Translations under genes and position numbers: made by a program
The notes under the pieces: model-generated
Database searches by the model: none
Seen by the model: the letters and a program-made list of their open reading frames with translations, nothing else
What the model was told of the DNA's origin: nothing
Shown here: positions 33,373 to 42,821 of the stretch, one piece after another
Layout: each line of letters begins with the position of its first letter
Position numbering within the stretch: position 1 is the first letter of the stretch
Source: Asterias rubens
Lineage: Eukaryota > Echinodermata > Asteroidea > Forcipulatida > Asteriidae
Assembly: GCF_902459465.1 (NCBI RefSeq)
Contig: NW_022985702.1
Coordinates: 62,001 to 126,000 of the forward strand
Direction: 5' to 3'
Length of the DNA: 64,000 nt

Positions 33373-34131
33373 TTACAAAGACTCCCAAAGTAACTGTTTT
33401 TTAGGTCTGTGTCTAGAATAGGCCCGTGTGACTCTCTTTCGATTAGCTTTTGAAGTTGCGGTAGGCAACACGGGTAGTACCCTTTTTTCATTCGGTGTCA
33501 TCAAGTTTTGCTTGTGACGTTGGACTATGGTTCGGCGTGACACATTACCCACTAGCGTTTCGGGCACGTTCATACTCGCCAAACCACGTACAAATTGTTG
33601 CCATCCAAGAGGGTCAAATCCTTTTGTAGCGTGTAAAACATCATTGATTAAATCCGTAATGTTAGATCCCTTAACCACATCTTCACCAATTTTTAGCTCG
33701 CCCATATCGTTCCAATTCATGGCGTCATTCTTTTTAATTTTTTCTAATAATAGTTGGGCTTTATGCTTGTACGTCTTGGGCACACCCTCAATGATTTCTG
33801 CGGCAGTGTCAGGTTGATTTACAGGGGTTACCGTATTTGTTTTGGTGACATCTTCGGTCATGTCATAATATCCTTTCGGATTACTCATAGTCACTGATAT
33901 GGGTTCTTGTTTTCTGGCTCGATCAAACTGTAGGTAGCGTTGGAGCGCTTGTTGATACAAAAGTACCTTGGTGTTGTCATCCAGGTCGGTTCTGTCCAGA
34001 GTATCCTTCATGTCCCGTTCCAGCGATTGTACTTTTGTTTCTCCAATGTCACTTTTCAAAAGTACATTTTGAATGGCACGTGTGACTTGATCCGCGGTAG
34101 CGTTCATCTCAATCTTCTTGGCGTAACGCAT
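33373..34131 (-). CDS. Conserved Polinton protein, function unknown (third part of a collapsed composite frame)
   Basis: It is read on minus from ATG 34131-34129 to the stop at 33373, 252 residues. The N-terminal helices (VTRAIQNVLL, DNTKVLLYQQALQRYLQF) and the C-terminal DPLGWQQFVRGLASM plus a basic tail (RHRPKKQLLW) recur in Maverick elements. I know no function. At present it is continuous with an upstream frame reaching 34842, but the ancestral start is probably this ATG, because it overlaps the true stop of the previous gene as TGATG (34133-34129). The frame itself is intact. Confidence 0.55.
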   Translation of the reverse strand: MRYAKKIEMNATADQVTRAIQNVLLKSDIGETKVQSLERDMKDTLDRTDLDDNTKVLLYQQALQRYLQFDRARKQEPISVTMSNPKGYYDMTEDVTKTNTVTPVNQPDTAAEIIEGVPKTYKHKAQLLLEKIKKNDAMNWNDMGELKIGEDVVKGSNITDLINDVLHATKGFDPLGWQQFVRGLASMNVPETLVGNVSRRTIVQRHKQNLMTPNEKRVLPVLPTATSKANRKRVTRAYSRHRPKKQLLWESL

Positions 34132-34461
34132 CAGTTTCCTAGGAACAGACCACCTAATGCTCTTAAGATGGGTGCAATGAGCGAACCAAAAAAAGCCACC
34201 TTTTTGCACGAGTAGATGTTTTCGTTTCTTGTGTGACAGTCGTTTATTAGCCAATTGTCTCAGGTGTGTCTTGTGACGTGATAACTTCTTCCTATGAGCA
34301 GAAGTCAAATGTACATGGCCTTTTAATACGTTCAAAGCACATTCGCACAGATATGATATCAGTTCTTTGTCGGCTCCTTTTATAATATCTTTCCTTATTT
34401 TGGGTGAAGACTTGCCCAATAGTTTTAGAGTATGGGCATTGTTCCCGAGTCGATGCGTCAT
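34131..34461 (-). pseudogene. Small Polinton virion-type protein with hydrophobic tail, one frameshift
   Basis: ATG 34461-34459 begins MTHRLGNNAHTLKLL. Then come YLCECALNVLKGHVHLTSAH and a basic stretch with LRQLANKRLSHKKRKHLL, ending in QKGGFF. This is a familiar small Maverick protein that normally ends in a glycine/leucine-rich hydrophobic tail. Here a run of seven A (34188-34194, T on the coding strand) shifts the frame. The expected tail (GSLIAPILRALGGLFLG) is present in the adjacent frame and ends at TGA 34133-34131. The shift fuses the protein to the next gene. Confidence 0.6.
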
Positions 34462-34499
34462 CTTGACAAAATGAAGACAAAGGCATTTGTACGGGTCTA

Positions 34500-34794
34500 T
34501 TATACTTTGGGTATATAGGCGTAGGGCGTCTCTCCCTTGAATATTTTTGTGTCGTGGGTCGAGGTGATCGGACCAATCGTCCGGCAACCCCTCCACAAAT
34601 TGTATACCAGGTACACTATCAGAAAATTTTTGGAAAAGCGGCTGAAATTCTCCATAACGCCACAAAATTCTCTCAGGTGTATCAAGAATAACATCATTTT
34701 TCTGTTCCAATAACTTTTTTACAAAGACTGTTTTCCCACTGGAACTTGGTCCGGCAATGATGCAAGTAAATGGATGTTGCAGTTTAGTCGACAT
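34500..34794 (-). pseudogene. Polinton packaging ATPase, internally deleted
   Basis: ATG 34794-34792 begins MSTKLQHPFTCIIAGPSSSG, continuing into a Walker A motif (GPSSSGKT), followed by RILWRYGEFQPLF and FVEGLPDDW, the start of the FtsK/HerA-type genome-packaging ATPase of Mavericks. About 75 codons in, the sequence jumps to IFKGETPYAYIPK in a different frame, which is the usual C-terminal end. The middle, including Walker B and sensor regions, is missing, so the gene cannot code for a working ATPase. The deletion also joins the frame to the downstream gene, giving one long hybrid frame down to 33373. Confidence 0.75.
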
Positions 34795-35044
34795 GAGATC
34801 GTCTGAAGTTAAAAATAATAATACAGAGTATAAAAATAGCACTGAAAAAAAAAGCTTTGCGATTGGTTATTCGAGCGATGTACTGTTCACAAGAAAAAGA
34901 GTCAATAAATCCTTTACATGTTCTTCTCGAACCATAGTCTTTCCAAATAAAACGGATGCAATACGTAATCAGCAAAATAATAATTAAAATCAGTTTAAGC
35001 ATACGTGTTTTATCCCGTGTGCTTGTATTTGACGTTGCATCCAT
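34795..35044 (-). CDS. Small two-pass membrane protein between ATPase and polymerase
   Basis: ATG 35044-35042, preceded by AACATC, starts MDATSNTSTRDKTRMLKLIL. Two hydrophobic segments follow (LILIIILLITYCIRFI and FFFSAIFILCIIIFNF), separated by a short cysteine-containing loop. It lies 13 bp after the polymerase stop and overlaps the ATPase start, which suggests a real gene in the block. No family is recognised. Confidence 0.45.
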
Positions 35045-35057
35045 GATGTTTAGAAGC

Positions 35058-35985
35058 TCAATGAGTGGTTGACGTGGGTGTGCCAGCTTTATAACCGTAG
35101 GGTACGGTGTTGTACTGATCTACTCTAACCCTCTTGCTATAGACGACGCGGTAATCTTTTGTGCTTGACTTGGTCAGTATTTCTTTAGTTTTACTGTTCC
35201 TTACTATTTTATGAGGGTCTGATATCATAATTTTATGAGGGCCTACACCTTTTACCATGTCGACCACTGAATCAAAATTAATCTGTTGTGAATTTCTAAA
35301 GTTTAGGGTAAAGCCCCGCACTTTACAGCAGGTTTTTCCAGTGTCTAATCGATACGGGTAGTTCTTGGGCCCCCCCCCCCGACACAAATGTCTCTATATA
35401 ATTTCCATCTTTTGGGTTTAACTCATTCGTCAAATCGCCCAGATAATCACCCTCTGGAGGATTGTACTGTCCCGGTTTGGTTACGTATAAGACACTGTCT
35501 GTATCGTAATACAATACGGACTCTTGCAATTGTTCGAGTAGTTCGTAGAGCTTGAGTCTAGCATGGGCAGTAGTAAAAGCTGCAATAACCACATCTGTTT
35601 TGGCGTTTGGTTCAACAAACTCTTCTTCGGCTTCGTATCGAACTTCAGCAATTTCGTGATTAATGAAATTTATGTCATGTACAATCTTATCATCTGCCAA
35701 TAGAATGTCATTCAGTTTGGCTGGATCACTTATCACTTCGACTTTTGGCATGTTAATTCTCTGACCAAATTTTCCCCAGAAACTATTTAGCATCAGTTTG
35801 GCAAGGGCTCTCAGGCCTGGATTCTTTGTAATTTTGGATGCATCTAAATGTATCCCTTCGTGTTCATAATAGTCATTTAGATATTGTGTCTTGTCTTGTT
35901 CGCTGACGACCCATGATGGCCACCCAGAAGCTTCAACTTTAAGCTTAAGAAAAGTGTTAATATACTCCGTGAATAAACCACCCGT
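35058..35985 (-). pseudogene. Polinton DNA polymerase B, C-terminal half (split by DIRS insertion)
   Basis: Read on minus from the insertion point at 35985 to the stop at 35058. It contains FTEYINTFLKLK, the motif B region (ALAKLMLNSFWGKFGQ) and motif C, YYDTDSVLYV, which carries catalytic aspartates. A run of eleven C (35370-35380) shifts the frame just after ETFVSGG; the C-terminal region (RLDTGKTCCKVRGFTLNF and on) continues in the next frame. This is the protein-primed family B polymerase of Maverick/Polinton elements. The N-terminal half lies at 40441-42796 on the other side of the DIRS element. Confidence 0.85.
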
Positions 35986-35999
35986 GTCTACTTCACTCT

Positions 36000-36143
36000 A
36001 CTTACCGGTAGAGTCGAATTACTAATTTGCATATTCCCTATGCCGTGAGGCAGAAATTCTAAGACTTTTACACACAGTAGCGCCCTCCACCGTCCTACCC
36101 ATAACGCCCCGCGACATGCCCGTCACGGAGTCGTCCTCTTTTC
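36000..36143 (+). repeat. DIRS copy A, left inverted terminal repeat
   Basis: It begins TACCGGTAGAGTCGAATTAC and runs to GTCCTCTTTTC. It pairs with 40258-40402 in inverted orientation with few mismatches. The outer 14-16 bp (35986-35999) are unique to the left tip. Confidence 0.85.
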
Positions 36144-36325
36144 TCTTAGCCGCGAGTGGGTGAGGTTGTGTTTTAAATCTGTTCCAACAGTTCATAAGAA
36201 AACCGTTGTCTAAACCTTATCCTCGCTAAGAGTGCTATAAAAAGACTAGAAAGATTGTAGAGTTTTAGTTGTTGTGTTGTAGTGAGTTGTGAAATAAACT
36301 ATAGTTTGATTTCGTTGAGAAAATA

Positions 36326-36631
36326 ATGAGTAGCGTAAAGAAACTGGGGAGGGCTTCGACTGTCAGTACTGGGGTTACGTCCGTTTCCCTGGGACAGTCG
36401 GAGCTCTCGGGGGACTGCGCCGGCGACACTACGTCGCCCGGCTTGCAGTCCTCCAGCCAGCCTACGCAGCCTCTGTCGGCAGAGGCTGTGTCGGCCGGAA
36501 GACCCACCGATCAAAGAGGTTGCTTACCGCTCCCCCTCCTCGGTCAGTGTGCGTGGGTCGACCCAGTCGAAGGTCAAGCGCCCCGGCAAGGCCAAGAAAG
36601 CCGGTGCCGGGGCAACGACCAAGAGAGGTAG
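36326..36631 (+). pseudogene. DIRS copy A gag remnant
   Basis: ATG 36326 opens MSSVKKLGRASTVSTGVTSV, a serine/glycine-rich frame of 101 residues that matches the gag start of the second DIRS copy at 49773. The rest of gag is mostly absent; related scraps follow in other frames to about 36900. Internal deletion is likely. Confidence 0.5.
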
Positions 36632-36908
36632 GGCGAAAGGTGGCTCTGGTCCGGAGCGCACCGCCCACTCTCCCAGCACCGCCTCCGCACGGCTCAGAAT
36701 ACCCAGCCCGCAACGACACCGTGGATTCCCCCACGACGGTTGGTGACGGCCTTTTGCGAGGGTTGAAGACCCACAAGGCACCCGCCCACGCCATAGGCTG
36801 TGGGGTGCTAGCCATGAGGAGAAGGATTATGGGTGCGGAGTCGGGTACCTGGGACGCCCCCAGGATACCCCACTCACAGGGCCCGCCCTCGTCTTCGAAT
36901 TTCATCCG

Positions 36909-38090
36909 TTGCTCGGGCATCCCTGTCACTGGTTTTCGTGCGCCCGCCCGCCCCCCGGTATCGTGGGGCGTGGCGGAAGTGACCTCCCGGTCTCCAGGCG
37001 ACCTCCCGCCGACGGACCCGTGGGAGGTCGCCTTCAGGAATTTTTGGGGTCCTGGGCTCAGATCACGTCCGACAGATGGGTCCTCGAGACAATCGAGTGT
37101 GGCTACGCACTCGATTTCACGAGAACCCCCCCGTCGGACATGCTGATACGGCCAACGCCCACCCCGTCCGACCCTCTCAAGCGCCAGGCCCTCGAAGGGG
37201 AGATCAGTTCCCTTCTCCTCAAACGGGCAATACGCCTTGTCCCCGACCAGGGGACACGGATGGGGTTCATGTCCACTTTCTTCTTAGTTCCCAAGAAGGA
37301 GGCGGACACTTGGCGACCGATCCTGAATTTAAAGCCCCTAAACCGATTTATCCTCCCAAAGCGCTTCCGCATGGAAACGCTGCGGGCAATCCTCGAATCA
37401 ATCGATACACCTGCATGGGGGGCGAGCTTGGACATTCGGGACGCTTACCTCCACGTCCCCATCAGGTCCGAACACTGCAAATTTCTGCGCTTCCTTTACA
37501 ACAGAATGCTATACGAATTTGTGGTACTCCCCTTCGGACTGTCAACCTCCCCTCGAGTTTTTACCCGAGTGGGACGGGCGATCGGAGCAGCACTTTGGAG
37601 ACGAGGACTGCTGATTTTCCAATACCTCGACGATTGGCTGATTGTGGGCCGATCACGGGAGGCAACGGACGCGGCGCTGACACTTACGTGGCGCCTCACG
37701 TCCAGCCTGGGGTTCCTCATCAACATCGAGAAATCGCACCCGATCCCCTCTCAGGTGCCCACCTTTCTCGGTGCGGCTCTCGACTTTCAGAGGGGGCTAG
37801 CCCGCCCTTTGGCGGAATGGGTACAGAACCTTCGGCAGTGCATGGCTCTTTTCCTGGGGGCTACGGTGGCACCGGCGGTAGCCTGGCTCAAGTTACTTGG
37901 TCTCATGGCCAGCATGGTAGACCTAGTAGATTTCTGCAGGCTGAGGATGAGACCTATCCAGCTCCATCTCCTCGCCTACTTTCGGCCCAGCCGTCATTCG
38001 GTCAACCTCCCGGTGCCTACCACGCCTTGGCTGACCCCCCACCTTCAATGGTGGGTGGAGGACGCCAACCTCACATGTGGTCGAGTGTTC
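36909..38090 (+). pseudogene. DIRS copy A reverse transcriptase
   Basis: The frame contains FFLVPKKEADTWRPILNLKP (RT motif 1-2), SLDIRDAYLHVPI (motif A, catalytic Asp), VLPFGLSTSPRVFTR (motif B) and FQYLDDWLIVG (YLDD box, motif C). These are in DIRS-family order. A frameshift near 38080 separates it from RNase H; the original frame otherwise runs on meaninglessly to 38621. All catalytic aspartates are visible. The upstream limit of the domain is near 37130. Confidence 0.85.
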
Positions 38091-38991
38091 CGCCCGCCCC
38101 GACCGTCAGCGACTCATCACCGATGCGTCTCTGTACGGCTGGGGGGCGACCCTCGACCCCCATCAGATAGCGGGGGTGTGGGGCCCGGAACACCACTCGA
38201 CCCACATCAACGTCCTGGAAATGCTGGCGGTCCAGAATGCCCTCCAGCACTTCCGGGCACAGTTAGTGGGGCAGGCCGTCCTGGTGCACTTCGACAACGC
38301 TACAGTGGTAGCGTATATCAATCACCAGGGGGGCACCCGGTCGGCCCGACTGTGTGCACTAGCCTGGGACCTAATCCACTGGTGCATACGGCAGGGGATC
38401 GCCCTGTCGGCGTTGTACATCCCAGGGAAGGAGAATGTCACGGCCGACGCTCTCTCCCGGGGCTGGATCGTCCCGACAGAGTAGTCCCTCCGCCCCTGTG
38501 TGGCCCAGTCGCTCTTCCTGCTTATCGACCGACCTCACGTAGATCTGTTCGCCTCTCGGACGAACAATCAGCTACCGATCTACTGCGCCAGGGGTACCGA
38601 CCCCGGGGCATGGCGGATTGACGCTCTGACTATGCGATGGGAGGGGCTGTTGGCATACGCCTACCCGCCCATCTCCCTCATTCCACGGGTGCTGACAAAG
38701 ATCGAGCAGGATCATTGCAAAGTTCTCTTGATCGCCCCCTTTTGGCCCCTACAGCCCTGGTTCCCTCGGCTGGTCAGGCTCCTGGTGCACAGGCCGGTGG
38801 TTCTCCCACAACGCCCGGACCTCATATACCAGCTCGGGTCCGGAGTGGTTCATCCGACTCCGAGGGACCTGCACCTGACGTGCTGGGTGCTGTCACAAGA
38901 TCCCTCAGAGCAGCGGGCCTTTCGAGACGGGCTGCGGAAATTGCCGCCCAGTCCCGAAGGGCCTCGACTGCCGACTTCGCCATTTCTTTAA
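38077..38991 (+). pseudogene. DIRS copy A RNase H and connecting region
   Basis: RNase H is seen as LITDASLYGWGATL (first Asp), HINVLEMLAVQNAL (Glu), VHFDNATVVAYIN (second Asp) and GKENVTADALSRGW (last Asp). A TAG at 38482-38484 interrupts the frame, which then continues as RPHVDLFASRTNNQLPIYCA, a block conserved between RNase H and the recombinase in DIRS elements. The frame runs to 38991, after which the recombinase lies in another frame. Confidence 0.8.
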
Positions 38992-38999
38992 ATGGTGTA

Positions 39000-39964
39000 G
39001 GCGGCGAGCTATTCGTCCCACCGATACTTCTGTAGAGGAGGTCGGGGATTTCCTCCTATATCTTTTTGATAGCGGACTGGCAACGGCCACAGTGAAAAAT
39101 TACCGGTCGGCCATTGCAGCAGTCCACGGAGGATTCGCCGACGGCTCGACAGTCTCGGATAACCGGGCGATTGGGCAGCTGACTAAGGGGATGTTTGTCA
39201 CCCGTCCCCCTGTGCGCAAATTGGTCCCATCCTGGGACCTCTTTAGCGTGCTGTCGGCACTAACAAAACCCCCGTTCGAACCACTGAGTGGGGCCACGTT
39301 GCTACATCTAACGGTCAAAGTGGCCTTTTTGGTGGCGGTCACTACGTCTCGCCGACGTAGCGAGCTCCACTCCCTTACAGTGGCGGCGGGGCACATCCGG
39401 TGGGAACCCGGAGGGGTCCGCCTAATCCCTACGCCAGGGTTTTTAGCCAAGAACCAGTCCGGTTCTTTCGAACCTCCAGATATTTTTGTTCCCGACCTTT
39501 AAACCTTTTCGGCGGTCACAGAGGACAAACTTTGGTGCCCGGTATGGGCGCTAAAGTGGTACATCGATCGTACGAAGTCACTCCGAACCGGCCACGAACA
39601 GCTGTTCGTGTCCACGGTTCCACCATTCCGACCGGCATCCCGCGATACAATCGCGCGTTGGATAGTTACAGCCATCCGCTCGGTGCCGGGCGGATGGCCA
39701 GCGACCGATGGTCCAGTTCATGCCCACGAGGTACGGGGGGTGTCGGCCTCATGGGCTTTCTTTAAAGGGGTCTCCATGAGTGACATAACAAGGGCGGCCT
39801 CCTGGAAGAGCCCGTCCACGTTCTCTGACTGCTACCTGAAGGTCGTTCTACAGGTGGATGGGAGAGCGGGTAGAGCGGTGTTGCAGGCGGCCAGCTGCAA
39901 AGCCAGAACAAGCTCCACCTCGTCAGTCTCGTGTTTAGGTGAGTTTTTTTCCACGGTAATATAG
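39000..39964 (+). pseudogene. DIRS copy A tyrosine recombinase
   Basis: The N-terminal core-binding part (NYRSAIAAVHGGF) leads to the catalytic domain with Arg in TSRRRSELHSL, H-x-x-R in HAHEVRGVSASWAFF and Tyr in STFSDCYLKV, giving the R, HxxR, Y set. A TAA at 39500-39502 breaks the frame between the first Arg and the HxxR box. The enzyme would integrate the circular DNA form. Neighbours are RNase H upstream and the internal complementary region downstream. Confidence 0.8.
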
Positions 39965-40097
39965 TGCTAACAATACTTATAATGTTTTGCTCACCCGTGG
40001 GACGACACCCCCTTGGGCGCGCCGGGGTCCTACGCCCCCCATAAGACATGCAGTAGCACCGCGTATACCCACCGCCTTTCCTCGGTGCGAGTCTATG

Positions 40098-40197
40098 CAA
40101 ATTAGTAATTCGACTCTACCGGTAAGTAGAGTGAAGTAGACTCCCCCCCCCACAGTAGTGTGGATGGGGTCTACGAACGAATACTTACCGGTAGAGT
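40098..40197 (+). repeat. DIRS copy A internal complementary region
   Basis: Bases 40098-40141 are the reverse complement of the element's left tip, and 40142-40197 of its right tip. They are joined at GTAGAC|TCCCCCC. DIRS elements use this region to circularise the linear copy. Confidence 0.85.
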
Positions 40198-40257
40198 ATC
40201 CCTCCCTCCTTCCCCACATACTCGGTCCTTGGGTGCTTACATTTAGTAGGGCTCATC

Positions 40258-40440
40258 GAAAAGAGGACGACTCCGTGACGGGCATGTCGCGGGGCGTTAT
40301 GGGTAGGACGGTGGAGGGCGCTATTGTGTGTAAAAGTCTTAGCATTTCTGCCTCGCGGCATAGGGAATATGCAAATTAGTAATTCGACTCTACCGGTAAG
40401 TATTCGTTCGTAGACCCCATCCACACTACTGTGGGGGGGA
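40258..40440 (-). repeat. DIRS copy A right inverted terminal repeat and right tip
   Basis: Positions 40258-40402 are inverted relative to 36000-36143. The last 38 bp (to GTGGGGGGGA) are specific to the right tip and recur, inverted, in the internal complementary region. Confidence 0.85.
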
Positions 40441-42796
40441 TTTGGTCTCCCTATCGTACTGTTCACTATGCTCAAAATGCCACACAACTTCAATATCGAT
40501 CACTCTATACCCCAATTCAATAGCCTTTTCGAGTTCTATAGACACCCACGTACCGTGCTAAGCCCTTTCATCATCAGTATGTGTACACAAAGTCTGCTGC
40601 AGAGTGTCTACGCAGCTTCGGCACAAAGGAAATGTCAATTTGCCCCCCGATCGATAGGGTAACAAGGGATGGATTAATTTGGGGGGTGCGACTACTTGGC
40701 ATTTGATGAGACCGTAGTAGTCTGAGACATTTTTGAGTTATGATTTCGGGATGGTACAGTGGATAAGAACAATACTTATTTATGAATGGATATAACGAAC
40801 AAAAGTCTAAATACCTGATTACGTCATCCCCCTTTGTTTTATGAAACAAACAAGACGTGTTCGTACGCCCGCCGTAGAATCCGTGCCTGGGATTTAACGT
40901 TGCGCGGGGTCCAGTAATTGATTTGTGCTGGAGGGTAACTTTTATGTCTTCGGGTAAGTTTTTGACAATGGCTTTCCACTCACATTCCCACATCTCGACA
41001 AACTTTGTACATGTTGATTCCAAGAAAGTTTTCCTTTCTAGGGTGCGCGTGTCTAACTCTGACATGGGCGTCATCATTGTATTATTGATTGTCTTCTTAT
41101 TTGGATAACACTTGACGCACCCGTGAAAGTAGCATCCATTGAAAGAATATATTGTTTGACTTTCAGCATCATATTCGTCCACCTTATATTTGCCAGTCTG
41201 TTTTTCTCCTTTATTTCTCGCGTGTTGGATATATTTACCCTCCGTCAAGTGAACGTAATGTAACCATTGCAAAGCGACTTTTGATTGTTGTTCCTTGCAC
41301 TCGTACCCAGTAGGAGGTAAGACCGCAATGGTGTCGGCACTCAGGAAATTTCTCCTGTACACCAGATTACACGCAGAGGCTATTGTAATACAATTCTGAA
41401 AGGGATCGATACCTTCGTCATTCTCCCCCTGGGAGGATACTTTCTTAAATAGGGTTCGAAACTGCAAACAACAGCGACGAAGAATTTGTACGTCACTGAT
41501 ACAACAGTTCATCTTGTAACACAAAATGTTTTCCCTTTTCTCCCTCGTACCATTCATAAAATTGTTGTCTCTTTTCTGGGCTCATACTGTCGGGGGTGTA
41601 GTACTTGGCATCCGGAAAGGGACCTTCGTACTCTTGGTTTTGTTTTGTATTCCATAAGTGAGGGAAAAACCCTTTGTGTAATTCTTTGTAACCGAATGTT
41701 TGAGGCAGTTTACTTAAAGCCATGGGTAAAAAGTTGATAGAATCAACAATTTTGCGCTTGATAGACTGTATCTTACACCCCGTGTAAATAACATCGGGTA
41801 TGATAGCATTGTCGTACAGGAAACTGAGCAAAAAATACCCATCGTACGCTTTTAAATTATGCGCCAGAGCGATAGAATTATCCGTCTCTTTAGAACTGAA
41901 TAACCAATCGCAGAACTCTTCCTTACATTTCTCACCTTTAAATATCTTCTGACGAGACTCTGAACAATGTTTACATGATTTATACAGCGGGTCATCTTCT
42001 GATTTATCCTCACACAATTCACACACAACATGTGCAACGCATAAGTTTGGTTCGTGAACGCCGTTATCTTCAGTGCACTCAAAGTCAAAGAATACATATT
42101 TTGCTACGTCCTTCTCCTTCTTTGGCCCTGTACCGTCCCCATTACCAACTCGACCATCGGTATCGATCTGTTTACTTCCCGTACCAGTGATAGGCTTGAC
42201 AAAGCATTCGTGATCGACAAACCCCATCTCTTTACATACGGTACAGTATCTTTTGGTGCAGTCGTGCGTGCCATGTTTACCCTCGAGTTCATTGTTTACG
42301 TACCAGTCGCAGCGTTTACATCTGTAATATAACTTACATATTGTTTTACCTTTGATCTTCTTAGTCTTATGATTATTAAAACACTTCTGGTCCTTAAAAT
42401 TACGATTACATTCCGTACAGTGTACCCAAGTGATTATCTCACCCGATTTACAGCCGGGAGAAAAACACATTCTACAATCATCTACGCATCGCTTTTGTCT
42501 GTCTTGAGAATCAAAACCCCTTTGAGACGTGTCACAAAAATAACCCCTGTTTAAAAAGCCCTTCATTGACGTGATCAAATCGTAATGGTTATTGTAAAAA
42601 TACAGATAGATCGTTTGCCGTTGTACTGGCCCCTGAAAATAGAAGCGTTAAAACGATCGCTGGATAAAACCACCAATCGATACTCGGTCAGGACGTCTTG
42701 AAATTTCTGTATTTCTTCCAGACCCGCAAGGCCCTTCTTTTACACCGCTTTTGCGTGTAAATCCCTAGCAAGGTATTCTTGCTCTTTTCGACCCAT
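40441..42796 (-). pseudogene. Polinton DNA polymerase B, N-terminal half
   Basis: Minus-strand reading starts near ATG 42796-42794 (MGRKEQEYLARDLHAKA). A stop in the first 20 codons and a frameshift near 42630 follow. Then come a Cys/His-rich region (CTECNRNFKDQKCFNNH, CKRCDWYVN), exonuclease motif I in YVFFDFECTED, motif II in ALAHNLKAYDGYFLL, a frame change near 41500-41557, FNGCYFHGCVKCY and polymerase motif A, YLDFCSLYPFINKY. A frameshift near 40600 and a TAG near 40560 precede the junction with the DIRS element (residues EHSEQYDRET just before it). At least five lesions plus the insertion show that the polymerase is dead. Confidence 0.85.
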
Positions 42797-42821
42797 TTTT
42801 ATCTGTTTTAACTTTAATTCG

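Larger units (their letters stand above)
35986..40440 (+). mobile_element. DIRS-type tyrosine-recombinase retrotransposon inserted in the polymerase gene
   Basis: The 4,455-bp element starts GTCTACTTCAC and ends GTGGGGGGGA. It has inverted terminal repeats of about 140 bp (36000-36143 and 40258-40402) with unlike outer tips, and an internal complementary region at 40098-40197. That region is complementary to the left tip followed directly by the right tip, the classic DIRS layout. Genes in order are a gag remnant, reverse transcriptase, RNase H and tyrosine recombinase, all on plus. Removing the element would leave the polymerase codons on both sides in frame with no base lost or duplicated. 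DIRS elements integrate without target duplication, so the boundaries are secure. Confidence 0.9.

Noticed and set aside
36262..36929. Open frames on the minus strand across the DIRS gag region
   Set aside because: High GC content yields long frames on all strands; the translations have no family pattern and lie opposite the DIRS coding strand.
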